A stretch of 64,000 bases of DNA from Syntrophus gentianae (GCF_900109885.1 NZ_FOBS01000003.1:124001-188000), one strand, 5' to 3'; positions 46,408 to 56,423 are shown, numbered from the stretch's first letter. Notes: generated by a model from the letters alone, not told the origin. Made by a program: numbers and translations.

Positions 46408-47547
46408 TTAAATCCCCTCCCGCTTCAAGGCCAGGAAGCTCAGCAGGGCCAATACCAGAAACATGATCAGCAGGACGAGGAAAGAGAACCAGAGCTGAGC
46501 AAATCCAAGGTTCTTGAGATAAACGCCGCTCAGAATCTCAAGATAGTACGTTGCCGGGACGACTTGAGCCAGAATCTGAAGGGGTTTTGGCATGTTGAGA
46601 ATCGGAAAGACGAAGTTGGACAGCAGCAGAGAGGGAAGATAGGTGACCAGGACGGCGACCTGGTTGGCGACGAGCTGCGACTTGAGAACGCTGGAAATCA
46701 GGAGCCCGAGGGTCAGGGCAACCGCCAGATAGAGCGCGGAAGCCAGAATCAATAGCCAGAAGCTTGATTTCATGACCACGCCGAACAGAATCTGGCCCAT
46801 GAGAACGGCAATCAGGACATCGATCATTCCAATGACAAAGTAGGGAATGGCTTTTCCGACGAGGAATTCTCCCGTGTTCAGGGGGAGCGATTTGATGGTT
46901 TCCAGGGTGCCGTTTTCGTATTCCCGGGCCACGACGAGGGAGGTCAGCATGGCGCCGACGATCATGAGAATAACGGCCATATTGCCGGGGATGATGAAAT
47001 TCCGGCTTTCCAGGTCCTCGTTGAACCAGACGCGGATCCGGCCTTCCAGGGGAGGGAGGATCCGTTCTCTTCCCTGACGGTTCAGAAAGGCATCAAGCTG
47101 GGGCCGATTCTGGCTTTCCAGAAAGGCGTTGATATAACCCCTGGAGATATTTCCAAAATTCGGATCGCTGCCGTCAAGGATAACCTGCAGCGGGGCATCC
47201 CGGTCCTTGTGGAGATTCTCGGAAAAGTCCGGCGGGATCACGATGGCCAGGGTGGCCCATCCCTCGTCCAGGTAGGTATTGACATCCCTGGTATTCCGGG
47301 AAAAGGCGACGACGTCAAAATAGGAGGAGGAATCCAGCTTCCGGATCAGGTCGCGGCTGGAAGGGGTGGAATTCTGATCTATAACAATGGTCTTGACATG
47401 GTTGACATCGAGGCTCAGGGCGTAGCCGAAGAGGAGGATGAGGAGCAGGGGAAGGGCAAAGGCCAGATAGAGGCTGCGGACATCCCGGAGCAGATGATAG
47501 AATTCCTTGCGGACAACCGCTTCGACCTTTGCAGGATTCACGAACAT
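46408..47547 (-). CDS. ABC-2 type exporter permease (YbhS-like)
   Basis: 379 residues with the same layout: N-terminal helix (LYLAFALPLLLILLFGYALSLD), periplasmic domain, then five helices with EYENGTLETIKSLPLNTGEFLVGKAIPY. It pairs with the following permease (one base apart). Part of the operon adaptor-ATPase-ATPase-YciI-permease-permease. Confidence 0.88.
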   Translation of the reverse strand: MFVNPAKVEAVVRKEFYHLLRDVRSLYLAFALPLLLILLFGYALSLDVNHVKTIVIDQNSTPSSRDLIRKLDSSSYFDVVAFSRNTRDVNTYLDEGWATLAIVIPPDFSENLHKDRDAPLQVILDGSDPNFGNISRGYINAFLESQNRPQLDAFLNRQGRERILPPLEGRIRVWFNEDLESRNFIIPGNMAVILMIVGAMLTSLVVAREYENGTLETIKSLPLNTGEFLVGKAIPYFVIGMIDVLIAVLMGQILFGVVMKSSFWLLILASALYLAVALTLGLLISSVLKSQLVANQVAVLVTYLPSLLLSNFVFPILNMPKPLQILAQVVPATYYLEILSGVYLKNLGFAQLWFSFLVLLIMFLVLALLSFLALKREGI

Positions 47548-47634
47548 CCTCCGGCGGTTCCGATGCCCCGGATGGTGGAGAGCCCCCGGCGAAGGATCAT
47601 GACGGCAATCCTGCCCAATTGCTGAACATGGGGA

Positions 47635-47943
47635 CTACGCGGACTTTTTCCCATACTGTTCCCACGAAATGAGATGCCAGGGGTAAAGCCTGAACGTAAA
47701 TATTCCGGCAATAACAGAAGGGTCATGTTCGACAATGGAACGGGCTTCCTCTTCTCCGCCTTCCACTTCGAGCAGAGAGGCTCCGCCGCTGCTGTCCAGA
47801 AAGGGCCCCGCCATCCGGACTTTTCCTTCCCGATAATATTTCTGGACATAGTTTCCATGGGCTTCCAGGGGCTGCTCAAAAATCGGACGCCCCGAAATCC
47901 AGGCGGGACCTGGGGTATAGAGAATCAGAAATGTCTTTTTCAT
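47635..47943 (-). CDS. YciI-like (YCII domain) protein inside the exporter operon
   Basis: 102 residues. Ferredoxin-like pattern with HGNYVQKYYREGKVRMAGPF and GGASLLEVEGGEEEARSIVEHDP, typical of YCII proteins. It lies between the second ATPase gene and the first permease gene on the same strand, which is unusual. The GGGACAAAAAC before the ATG is only a modest ribosome site. YciI-like proteins are small enzymes or stress proteins with ill-defined function. Confidence 0.75.
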   Translation of the reverse strand: MKKTFLILYTPGPAWISGRPIFEQPLEAHGNYVQKYYREGKVRMAGPFLDSSGGASLLEVEGGEEEARSIVEHDPSVIAGIFTFRLYPWHLISWEQYGKKSA

Positions 47944-48044
47944 GTTTTTGTCCCTCCATAGAATGGTTTTTAATAAAGTTCAGAAACCGGCTCCAAATCG
48001 ATCTTCGTTCCCGGGCTCCATCCGGTTCCGGAGGAGAACTCTGC

Positions 48045-48809
48045 TTAGGACGGTTTCCCCTTTTTTCCGGTCATCAAGGCCACAAAGGCATCATCCAGCG
48101 TCGCTTCCGGCCTTTCGGGACAGATCGTCCGGATGATGTTTTCCGGGCTGTCCGCCGCGACAATCCGGCCCTCGTTGAGCATGACGATCTTTTCACAGTA
48201 CCGGGCCTCATCCATGTAATGCGTGGTGATAAAGATCGTGATGCCTTCCCCGGCGAGCTGGCGGATAAAATCCCAGAAATGCCGCCTTGTAATGGGATCC
48301 ACGCCCGAAGTCGGTTCGTCGAGAAAGAGAATCTCCGGAGCGTGGAGCAGGGCGCAACCCAGGGCGAGGCGCTGTCGCCAGCCGGGCGGCAGCGTTCGCG
48401 TCAGGGCGTTGCGAACCTCCTTAAGGCGGGTTAGTTCGAGAACCCAGGCCATCCGCTCTTTCCATTTGTCGGGGGAGACGTTGTAGACGCCGAGATAAAA
48501 CCGGATATTTTCATAGGGCGTCAGGTCTTCGTAGAGGGAAAAACGCTGGGACATATAGCCGATCGCCTGCTTGACCGTCTCAGGCTGGGAGACGATGTCG
48601 TGGCCAGCCACGTAACCTTCACCCGCCGTGGGGGTAAGGATGCCGCAGAGCATGCGGATGGTGGTTGACTTTCCTGAGCCGTTCGGGCCGAGAAAACCGA
48701 AGATTTCCCCTTTCCGGACTTCGAAGGAGATCCGGTCCACCGCTACAAAGGATCCGAAGCGCTTTTCCAGGTTCCTGACGAGAATCGCCTTATCGTTGGA
48801 AGGAGTCAT
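48045..48809 (-). CDS. ABC exporter ATPase, second (YbhF C-terminal-like)
   Basis: 254 residues from ATG 48809 with GAGGA upstream; overlaps the first ATPase by 20 bases. Walker A GPNGSGKSTTIRM, Walker B EILFLDEPTSGVDP and switch His (TTHYMDEA). The signature motif is degenerate: LPPGWRQRLALGCALLHAP instead of LSGGQ, a known peculiarity of the YbhF/CcmA group. It pairs with the other ATPase. Confidence 0.9.
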   Translation of the reverse strand: MTPSNDKAILVRNLEKRFGSFVAVDRISFEVRKGEIFGFLGPNGSGKSTTIRMLCGILTPTAGEGYVAGHDIVSQPETVKQAIGYMSQRFSLYEDLTPYENIRFYLGVYNVSPDKWKERMAWVLELTRLKEVRNALTRTLPPGWRQRLALGCALLHAPEILFLDEPTSGVDPITRRHFWDFIRQLAGEGITIFITTHYMDEARYCEKIVMLNEGRIVAADSPENIIRTICPERPEATLDDAFVALMTGKKGKPS

Positions 48810-49554
48810 TCCGGAGTTCCTCATCCACTTCCTGTATCCGGGCGATCACGGCTTCTTCCAGGCTGGAAAAGCGGGCGCGCAGGGCATCCGGCGTCGCGAT
48901 CTCCAGGATCGAAGCCTGGTGCATGATGGCGACCCGGTCGCATTTCTCACCTTCATCCAGATAGGCCGTCGAGGTCAGGATGGTCATCCCCTCGTTCTGC
49001 ATGATCTTGAGCATGTCCCAGAATTCCCGCCGGGAAACGGGATCGACTCCGTTGGTCGGCTCGTCGAGAATCAAGACCTTGGGTTCATGGACGAGTACAC
49101 AGGCGAGACCCAGTTTCTGCTTCATTCCTCCCGAAAGCTGACCCGCCGGACGGCGGGTAAAGGGCAGCAGGTGGGAAAACCCCAGGTAGCGTTCTTTTCT
49201 CCGCTTCGCGTCTTTTCCCTTGATGCCGTAGATATCCATAAAAAACTGGAGATTTTCCTCAACGGTCAGGTCCTGATAGAGCCCGAATTGCTGAGGCATG
49301 TAACCGATAAGATCCCGAATCCGCTTCCTGTGGGTCAAAACGTCCAGACCGGCGATGGAAATCGTTCCCGAGGAAGGTTTAATCATCGTGGCGATCATGC
49401 GGAGCAGGGAGGTCTTCCCCGCGCCGTCCGAACCGACCAGTCCGAACATCGAACCCGCGGCCACAGAAAAAGAGGCTTCCCGGACGGCGTTCACGGCGCC
49501 GAACTGGAGAGAGGCTTTTTCGACCTCGATGATCGGGTTATCGGAGCCAGGCAT
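48790..49554 (-). CDS. ABC exporter ATPase, first (YbhF N-terminal-like)
   Basis: 254 residues from ATG 49554; overlaps the adaptor gene by 17 bases. Walker A GSDGAGKTSLLRM, signature LSGGMKQKLGLACVLVHEP, Walker B KVLILDEPTNGVDP. In E. coli both ATPase halves are fused in YbhF; here they are separate genes. Confidence 0.9.
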   Translation of the reverse strand: MPGSDNPIIEVEKASLQFGAVNAVREASFSVAAGSMFGLVGSDGAGKTSLLRMIATMIKPSSGTISIAGLDVLTHRKRIRDLIGYMPQQFGLYQDLTVEENLQFFMDIYGIKGKDAKRRKERYLGFSHLLPFTRRPAGQLSGGMKQKLGLACVLVHEPKVLILDEPTNGVDPVSRREFWDMLKIMQNEGMTILTSTAYLDEGEKCDRVAIMHQASILEIATPDALRARFSSLEEAVIARIQEVDEELRNDSFQR

Positions 49555-50551
49555 CCGCAGGCATTCCTGTCTTGAGGGCAAAATCGGGATTGGGAAGAGT
49601 CACCTTCACGAGATAAACCAGTTTGACCCGTTCCTTGAACGTCTGGATGATCTTCGGGGTAAACTCTCCTTCCGGAGAGATGTAGGAAACCTTGCCCTTG
49701 AAGACCCGCCCCGGAAAGGTGTCCACCTTGACATCGACGGGTTGACCCGGCCGGACTTTCCCGATCTCCGTTTCCCCAACAAAGATTTTCAGATCCACGG
49801 TGGCAAGGTTGGAAAGGGTCAGTACTTCCCTTCCCGAAGAAACGACTTCACCCGGCTCGACATTCCGGCTCAAGATGATGCCGGCGAAAGGGGCTTTCAG
49901 GGTGGTATAGGCGCTCTGAATCTTAACCTCTTTGAGGACCGCCTGGGCCGCTTCTGCCTGGGAGCGGGCGGCCTGCAGCTCCATCTGGGTGGCATCAATC
50001 TTCTGCATTGCGCTGCGGGCCTGCATGAGCATCGCCTCGCCTTCCGTCAGGCCGGCCTTGGCGTTGTCGTAGCGAAGCTTTACGGCATCCCGCTCTTTTT
50101 CCGAAACCACGCCTCGCTGAAAGAGCTGGGCGTAACGGGCATTGTTTTTTGCGGCATCGCTGAGGGTGTATCTCAGGCTTTCCACTTGAGCGGCCGCTCT
50201 CGTTACTTCCTCGGGGAGAGATTTCCTGTATAGATTGAGAAGAATCTCCTGTTGCTTCACATTGTTTCCCGTTTTGTCCACGTTGGCCCTGGCCTGCTCG
50301 AAGCGGGCGTTCCATTCCGAGGGATCAAGTTCGGCCAACACCTGGTTCGTTCGGACGGCTTCCCCTTCCCGGACATGCACAGTTGCAACCCGCCCTGCGG
50401 TCTGAAAGGCAAGCTGGGAGTCCGTACTTTCAATCGTTCCGGAATAATAGGCTTCCCTCTGGCGGTTCTGCCGCTGCCCGAAATAAACCAGCAGGCTGAC
50501 GGCAATCACGATGACGATCAGGATAATGAGGACGAGGCGTTTTTTCAGCAT
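49538..50551 (-). CDS. HlyD-family periplasmic adaptor (YbhG-like)
   Basis: 337 residues. One membrane anchor (LVLIILIVIVIAVSLLVYFG), then the biotinyl-lipoyl half (ESTDSQLAFQTAGRVATVHV), a coiled-coil hairpin of about 110 residues, and TTLKAPFAGIILSRNVEPGEVV, the second lipoyl half. It links the ABC-2 exporter to an outer-membrane channel. First gene of the operon, divergent from the TPR/flrBC region. Confidence 0.9.
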   Translation of the reverse strand: MLKKRLVLIILIVIVIAVSLLVYFGQRQNRQREAYYSGTIESTDSQLAFQTAGRVATVHVREGEAVRTNQVLAELDPSEWNARFEQARANVDKTGNNVKQQEILLNLYRKSLPEEVTRAAAQVESLRYTLSDAAKNNARYAQLFQRGVVSEKERDAVKLRYDNAKAGLTEGEAMLMQARSAMQKIDATQMELQAARSQAEAAQAVLKEVKIQSAYTTLKAPFAGIILSRNVEPGEVVSSGREVLTLSNLATVDLKIFVGETEIGKVRPGQPVDVKVDTFPGRVFKGKVSYISPEGEFTPKIIQTFKERVKLVYLVKVTLPNPDFALKTGMPADAWLR

Positions 50552-51126
50552 GGAACCTCTTGGGATTCATTTTTCCGAAAAGGGGATTCGAGTTTCAAAA
50601 AATACGGTTTTTAAGGATAGCCCTCTATATAGCACGTCTTTTAAAGAACTTCCATTGATCATCCAGGACTCGATTCGGGTCATGTCAGTCAATTGACATC
50701 CAGGTTTTTGTGCCTTTCGGTTTAAAAACCAGTCAGGGTGCGGAAAAGCTTTTTTCTGTTCCCCATGGAATTTCCGGTCATCCAGGAAGCGTTTCTTCCT
50801 GAAGCGTCAATAGAATGGCTTTTCCCCTGAGGGATAGGGTGCCGGGACGAGGGGGGAATATCTCAGGTTTTGTCTGCGCTTCGCATGTCAGATATGCGTA
50901 AACGCTTAACCTGTCAGGAAGCAGACCTTTTTGAATCGGCATCCGGCCCCGGGACGGGAGAGGAGATATGCGGGGAAGTCATGTCTGGTATGTCCATTGC
51001 TATAAGTCGTGCAGGTTCTTAAAAATGTTGAATTATCTGACGAAAATCCGGGATCTGCGGCCTTGCTGTTCCGGAAGTTTCCGAAAGTGCAATCATACGC
51101 TTCCCTCCAGCGGGAGTAAAAGGATT
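50552..51126. other. Divergent regulatory region upstream of the TPR/flrBC operon
   Basis: 575 bases between the exporter adaptor gene (minus) and the TPR gene (plus). An RpoN promoter at 50986-51001 is recognised. The rest has no convincing short gene; a frame open from 50968 overlaps the promoter and is not used. Confidence 0.6.
50986..51001 (+). promoter_or_regulatory. RpoN promoter of the TPR-flrB-flrC operon
   Basis: TGGTATGTCCATTGCT fits TGGYAYRNNNNTTGCW exactly. Transcription would start near 51013, about 114 bases before ATG 51127, which also supports that start. Confidence 0.7.
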
Positions 51127-53703
51127 ATGACGTTACCATACGGTGTTCGAAACAAAAGCATCCGTTTTCTGATCATCTTCTTCTGTCTTTCAGGGGTTGC
51201 CCTATGGGGGCATGCCGTCTGCCGGGCAGAGGCGAACGATCAAAATCGCCGGATAAAACAGGTTTCTTCCTATCAAAAGGCGGAGAGTGCTATTCAGGAT
51301 GTGAACAGACTAAAGTCAAAAGGTCTGGAGGCGTATTACAAGGAGGTCGAAATTCCCGGAAAGGGCACCTGGTACAGGGTCTTCACCGCAGAATCTCAGC
51401 CACAGGTACGGAGCCGCACGCCCGTCAAGGAGAAAAAAAGTCCGCAGACGAATGTAAAACCGGCTCCAAATCCTTCAAGCTCACCGGCAAAGGGGATCGT
51501 CTCTCCTCCCCAGAAGCCGAATCCGGACAGACCGGCAACCAATCCCCCAAATTCCCGGGTTAAAGAGGCCGTTCCTCCTTTCCAGAAGACGGATCCGGGA
51601 AAAGAAGGAGAACGGATGCTCAAGGATACTATTTCCGGAAAATCGCAAGGGGCCTTCAGCAAAAATGTCCTTCCCGGAGAGAAGGGCGGAAAATCCGAGC
51701 CGACGGCAGATTCCAAGGGAGACAACGGCTCGGTTCAAGTCCCTGCCAAGGGCAGCCCCGTTTCCTTCGAATATGAGTCGGCGAAAGCGGCATTCGATGC
51801 CCGCCGCTATGAGCAGGCCGCCGGCATCCTCTCTTCCCTTCTGATCAGGAAACAGAATGATGCCGCACAGTATGAGAGCAGCCTGCGGCTCCTCGCTGAT
51901 TGCTATTATTTCCTCGGGCAAGGTGAGAGCAACAATTTCAGGACGCAGGCCGTTGAGTCTTATAAGAATATTCTCCGTTACTATCCTGATGTGCGCAACG
52001 GCAACGATGCCGCAAATTTCCGGCTGGCGGACAGCCTGGAACAGATGGGGAGTTACGAGGAAGCCTATGAGGCCTATGAGAATGTCCTATCAAAATATCC
52101 CAATTCCCCCTATCGGCAGGAAGCCATTTATCGGGTGGGGAAAATTCTTTATCTGACAAAACGTTTCAACTATGCCGTCGATAAACTAAAGAGCTACCTG
52201 ACTTCCTATCCCGATGGCCCTTCCGCTTTCCAGGCTTCGTTCCTTCTGGGATATTGCCTTCGCCAGATAAATCAAAAGCCGGACGGGGATGCGTGGTATC
52301 GGAATGCGTTAACTAAATGGAATAACTTTGAGGAATTGCCGACCGAGATCCTTCATGATTTGGGGCTCTACCTGTTTTCGCAGCAGGATTACCCTCGGGC
52401 CGCAAACATTTTCAACCTCTGTTTCAACCTCCATCCGGACGATGCTTGGAGAAAGAGCGCCCTGTTCAATCTGGGAAGGTCTTATTATTTCTGGAATCGT
52501 TTTTCGCCTGCATTGAAGGTGTTCAGCCTGCTTCTGGAATCCTATCCGGGAACGCTGGAAGCAAATGAAAGTATCCTTTTTATGGCGAACATCGGCGTTA
52601 TCGACCCGAAGACGGACTTCAATGCCTGCATGACGGGACGGGACTATTTTAAAAATCCGATAGAGACCTACGATTGGATGAGGGCAAGATTTCCCGGCGG
52701 CAGCCTGGAAGAATGGCTGCTGTATCAGAAAGGGTATGCCCTGTGGAAGGCCGGTCGCTCTAAAGAGGCCCTCGACCTCTACTGTCTGCTCCTGGATTCC
52801 TTTCCCCATGGTCGTCTCCAGCAGGCAAGCAGGGGATATCTGGTGCTGAATGCAAAGCGCCTGATTGAAGAATCCTATGGAAAGGGGGATTTCCTCGCTG
52901 TTGCCGACCTTTATTACAAGATTCGCAATAAAGTTCCTCTTTCCTCTGAAGCGACCGGGATGTTCTTCAAGATAGGAGATTGTCTCTGGAAACTGGGGCT
53001 GAGAGCCGATGCCGTCGCTCTTCTGGATCGCCTGAAATCGAACGGGAACGAGGCACAGCGGGCCATTTCAGATCTCGTCATGATGGAGAGCACCTACAGC
53101 CAGGGAGAGATGACAGAGGAAAAATGGAAGGCCCTGTTGGCAGAGCTTGCGAAGAATAACGGCGAAACAGCAAACATGGCGAGGCGGAATCTGGCGAATT
53201 ATCTCTACGGGAAGGGTCAGTACGACAAAGTGATCCCTTTATATGAGGCAATGCTCAAAGGGGAAGGCCGTTCCGATCTTCTGCCAATATCCAGAAATTA
53301 CGCCCATGCCTTGAGAAATAACAGGATGTGTTCCGCCGCCATCAACCGGTATCAGGAAATTATCAATAAGTGCAAGGAGAACCCCCAGAAGTGCGACTCG
53401 GCTTTTATCGCCGATGCCTATGCAGGCCTGGGGGACTGTTATTATGAGGCTGCCGACTATGAACGTAATCTTGCCATGTATCAGCAGGCCCTTCCGGGAA
53501 TAAAGGACAAGGAAAGTTCGATGTGGACCCTTTTCCGAATGGGACAGAGTTACCGGAAAATGAACGATTCGGCCATGGCGGGGAAGACCTTTGCCCAGAT
53601 AAAGGAAAAAAGCGGCGATGCATTCTGGCCGAAAGTCGTTGACTACTGGGTTGCCGACGAGGCGTGGTCCAAAAACAACAGCGAGTATTTAAAAAAGAAT
53701 TAA
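51127..53703 (+). CDS. Exported TPR protein with N-terminal SPOR-like domain
   Basis: 858 residues from ATG 51127 (AAAGGATT upstream, downstream of the RpoN site); the longer frame from 50968 runs across the promoter and adds no sensible sequence. Signal or membrane segment FLIIFFCLSGVALWGHAV, then a SPOR-like module (QVSSYQKAESAIQDVNRLKSKGL, ending WYRVF), a Pro/Lys-rich linker, then many TPR units (about 215-855), for example DAANFRLADSLEQMGSYEEAYEAYENVLSKYPNSP. It is probably periplasmic and binds denuded peptidoglycan. Its operon with flrB and flrC suggests a role in flagellar placement or envelope passage (inference). Confidence 0.85.
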   Translation: MTLPYGVRNKSIRFLIIFFCLSGVALWGHAVCRAEANDQNRRIKQVSSYQKAESAIQDVNRLKSKGLEAYYKEVEIPGKGTWYRVFTAESQPQVRSRTPVKEKKSPQTNVKPAPNPSSSPAKGIVSPPQKPNPDRPATNPPNSRVKEAVPPFQKTDPGKEGERMLKDTISGKSQGAFSKNVLPGEKGGKSEPTADSKGDNGSVQVPAKGSPVSFEYESAKAAFDARRYEQAAGILSSLLIRKQNDAAQYESSLRLLADCYYFLGQGESNNFRTQAVESYKNILRYYPDVRNGNDAANFRLADSLEQMGSYEEAYEAYENVLSKYPNSPYRQEAIYRVGKILYLTKRFNYAVDKLKSYLTSYPDGPSAFQASFLLGYCLRQINQKPDGDAWYRNALTKWNNFEELPTEILHDLGLYLFSQQDYPRAANIFNLCFNLHPDDAWRKSALFNLGRSYYFWNRFSPALKVFSLLLESYPGTLEANESILFMANIGVIDPKTDFNACMTGRDYFKNPIETYDWMRARFPGGSLEEWLLYQKGYALWKAGRSKEALDLYCLLLDSFPHGRLQQASRGYLVLNAKRLIEESYGKGDFLAVADLYYKIRNKVPLSSEATGMFFKIGDCLWKLGLRADAVALLDRLKSNGNEAQRAISDLVMMESTYSQGEMTEEKWKALLAELAKNNGETANMARRNLANYLYGKGQYDKVIPLYEAMLKGEGRSDLLPISRNYAHALRNNRMCSAAINRYQEIINKCKENPQKCDSAFIADAYAGLGDCYYEAADYERNLAMYQQALPGIKDKESSMWTLFRMGQSYRKMNDSAMAGKTFAQIKEKSGDAFWPKVVDYWVADEAWSKNNSEYLKKN

Positions 53704-53720
53704 AAGGCGAGACTTTGATC

Positions 53721-54929
53721 ATGAACGACATCACCTCCCTGCAGAAGTCTTTTGAAGGGTTCAATCAGGCGACACTGCATATCCAGCAGGCCTTTGCCAG
53801 TCTGGAGAAGAAATTCGACAGCCTGAATCGTGAATTGGAAGAGAAAAACGAGGAGTTGCTGAGAACGCTGTCCGAAAAAGAGGAAATGAAGAGTTATCTT
53901 CAGAATATCCTGGAAAGTCTGACGAACGGCGTTCTGGTCACCAATCTCGAGGATGAGATTCAGGTCCTGAATCATGCCTCGGAAGGCTTTCTGGGCAAGC
54001 CTCAGGGTGAGGTGATCGGGAAACATCTTCGTGTCCTGTTTCGCGATCTTCCCTCGTCCGAGTGGATGGATATTTTTCTGAACAAATCCTGCCAGAAGGG
54101 AAGAGGCGCCCGTCTGACTTTTAAAGACCGTCTTCTGGAAATAACGGGATCGCCCATCAAATCGGGAGAACGGAAGACGGGGACCGTTTTTATCCTTCGG
54201 GACATCACGCGAATTGAAAAACTGGAAGGTATGGCGAAACGATCGGAGAAATTTACCGCCCTGGGTGAAATGGCGGCGAATATCGCTCACGAAATTCGCA
54301 ATCCCCTGGGAAGCATTGAACTGTATGCCTCTCTCTTAATGAAGGAATTAAAGGGCGTTCGGGAAAAGGATCGTATCTCCCGGATCATCTCCTCCGTTAA
54401 AAAGATGGATAACAAAATATCCAATCTCCTCCTTTTCACGAAAAACAGAAATCTGATTTTACAGCGGATTCCTCTGCATAATTTTTTGAACGAGCTTCTT
54501 GGGTTCTGTGAACCAATGATTGACCGGGATAAAATATTCGTTAACGTAGCCTATGCCGAGGAGGAACCCTGGATCGAAGGGGATGTCGAGATGCTGAAGC
54601 AGGCGTTTTTCAACCTGATCCTCAACGCCCTGCAGTCCCTTGATGCGAAGGGCGGTAGCATTGGCTTTGAAACATCCTACCCTCCCGGCCAGGATCAGGA
54701 GACGGACGAACCCTTTATCGAAATAAAGATCAGCGATTCTGGAAGCGGAATTCCACGGGCGATGTTGGCCCGGATCTTTGATCCTTTCTTTACGACCAGG
54801 GAAGAGGGGTCGGGTCTGGGATTGGCGATTGTCCACAATATCATCGAAATGCATCGAGGATACATCTCTGTGGAAAGTGTTGAAGGGAAAGGAACCGTTG
54901 TGCAGATTCTCTTACCATTGGTTAAATAG
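53721..54929 (+). CDS. flrB: Histidine kinase of the FlrB/FleS type
   Basis: 402 residues from ATG 53721. A coiled coil at the N-terminus (LEKKFDSLNRELEEKNEELLRTLSEKEEMK) precedes a PAS domain (SLTNGVLVTNLEDEIQVLNHASEGFLGK), then HisKA with phospho-acceptor His190 in MAANIAHEIRNPLGSIELY and the HATPase domain (NLILNALQSL, DSGSGIP, GSGLGLAIVHNI). No membrane segment, so cytoplasmic, as FlrB and FleS are. It phosphorylates the response regulator that follows. Confidence 0.88.
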   Translation: MNDITSLQKSFEGFNQATLHIQQAFASLEKKFDSLNRELEEKNEELLRTLSEKEEMKSYLQNILESLTNGVLVTNLEDEIQVLNHASEGFLGKPQGEVIGKHLRVLFRDLPSSEWMDIFLNKSCQKGRGARLTFKDRLLEITGSPIKSGERKTGTVFILRDITRIEKLEGMAKRSEKFTALGEMAANIAHEIRNPLGSIELYASLLMKELKGVREKDRISRIISSVKKMDNKISNLLLFTKNRNLILQRIPLHNFLNELLGFCEPMIDRDKIFVNVAYAEEEPWIEGDVEMLKQAFFNLILNALQSLDAKGGSIGFETSYPPGQDQETDEPFIEIKISDSGSGIPRAMLARIFDPFFTTREEGSGLGLAIVHNIIEMHRGYISVESVEGKGTVVQILLPLVK

Positions 54930-54993
54930 CAGGAGCGGAAGGTTCTGAACGAGGCCTGGATAGATATTTATGAAGATCCGGATGGGATAAAAA

Positions 54994-56397
54994 ATGAAAG
55001 AAACGCGTATACTCGTTGTGGATGACGATACTTCCATGAGAATGGCCCTTTGCGAAACACTGGAAAGCTGCGGATACATTGTTGAGACCGCAGCCAATGG
55101 TTTCGAGGCCTTGACGAAGTTCAAGGGGGGCGCCTTCGAAGCGGTCATTACGGATATGAGAATGCCGGGAATGGGAGGCATGGAGGTCTTGAAGAACATT
55201 AAAAAGATCTCTCCCGAGAGCCCCGTGATCCTCATAACCGCTTATGGGACCGTAAACACTGCTGTTGAAGCGATGAAAGAAGGTGCGTCCGATTTCATCA
55301 TGAAGCCCTTTTCTCTCGAGGACATCGAGTTTGTCGTCAAAAACGTTCTGGCGACCCAGGGCGAGAAAGAAGAGAAGGAAAGCCGGCCGGAAAGAAAACC
55401 GTCCATTGCGGGTCGGGAAATAATTACCCGGGATGAGAAGATGCTGGGCATCTTCGAGTTTCTGAAAGCAGTGGCCAAGAGCCGATCCAGTGTTCTGATC
55501 CAGGGGGAAAGTGGAACAGGAAAGGAATTGTTCGCCCGTTTTCTCTATCGCCACAGCGACCGGAAACACATGCCCTTTGTGGCGATCAATTGCGCTGCCA
55601 TCCCGGAGAATCTCCTGGAAAGCGAAATGTTCGGCTATGAGAAAGGGGCCTTCACCGGGGCGATGCAACGGAAAATCGGGAAGTTTGAACTGGCGAACGG
55701 GGGAACGCTGCTTCTCGATGAGATCACTGAAATGAGCCCGCATCTGCAGGCGAAACTGCTTCGGGTGATTCAGGAGAAAGAAATCGATCGTGTGGGTGGG
55801 AAGATGCCCCTGGCTGTTGATGTGAGAATTATCGCCACGACCAATGCCGATATCCGGCAGGCGATTGAAGATAAAACCTTTCGGGAGGATCTTTATTACC
55901 GGCTCAATGTCATTCCGCTGAAAATCCCCCCCCTGCGGGAAAGGAAAGGCGACATTGAACTTCTGAGCCGGCATTTTCTGGAGAAATATGCCGATCTGAA
56001 CGATAAGCCCTTGCCGTCATTGGCCGACGTGACCTTGAAACGTCTGCAAGCATATGATTGGCCGGGCAATGTCCGGGAACTGGAAAATGTCGTTGAAAGG
56101 GCTGTGCTGATCTGCCCGGGGGATACGGTGCTGCCGGAACACCTATATCTGGAAGAGAACCCGTCCGAAGACTTATCCGCGGAAAAAATGTCCTGTTCCC
56201 CGCAAGAGGTTTTATCTGGAATTCCAGAACTCAATTTGTCTGGGGACAGAACGATCTGGCAGATGGAGAAGGAACTCATTTTCAGTACCCTGGACAAAGT
56301 CAAGGGAAACAAAACGAAGGCTGCGGAAATACTTGGAATCAGTGTCAGGACCATGCGAAACAAACTTCAGGAATATTCGTCGAAGGTCTCGGGATGA
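54994..56397 (+). CDS. flrC: Sigma-54-dependent response regulator, FlrC/FleR type
   Basis: 467 residues. Receiver domain with phospho-Asp54 (AVITDMRMPG), AAA+ domain with Walker A GESGTGKELFARF, the sigma-54 contact loop GAFTGA, and GTLLLDEITEM, then a Fis-type helix-turn-helix (KTKAAEILGISVRTMRNKLQEY). It activates RpoN promoters. The RpoN-type promoter 27 bases after its stop (56424) drives flgB, the first basal-body gene, and a second precedes its own operon, so autoregulation is possible. Confidence 0.9.
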   Translation: MKETRILVVDDDTSMRMALCETLESCGYIVETAANGFEALTKFKGGAFEAVITDMRMPGMGGMEVLKNIKKISPESPVILITAYGTVNTAVEAMKEGASDFIMKPFSLEDIEFVVKNVLATQGEKEEKESRPERKPSIAGREIITRDEKMLGIFEFLKAVAKSRSSVLIQGESGTGKELFARFLYRHSDRKHMPFVAINCAAIPENLLESEMFGYEKGAFTGAMQRKIGKFELANGGTLLLDEITEMSPHLQAKLLRVIQEKEIDRVGGKMPLAVDVRIIATTNADIRQAIEDKTFREDLYYRLNVIPLKIPPLRERKGDIELLSRHFLEKYADLNDKPLPSLADVTLKRLQAYDWPGNVRELENVVERAVLICPGDTVLPEHLYLEENPSEDLSAEKMSCSPQEVLSGIPELNLSGDRTIWQMEKELIFSTLDKVKGNKTKAAEILGISVRTMRNKLQEYSSKVSG

Positions 56398-56423
56398 CTT
56401 CTCCTGGGCGCTGTCCTCTTAGA

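Noticed and set aside
50968-51126. Extended N-terminus of the TPR/SPOR protein
   Set aside because: It overlaps an RpoN promoter and lacks a signal-like sequence; ATG 51127 is followed at once by a membrane segment.
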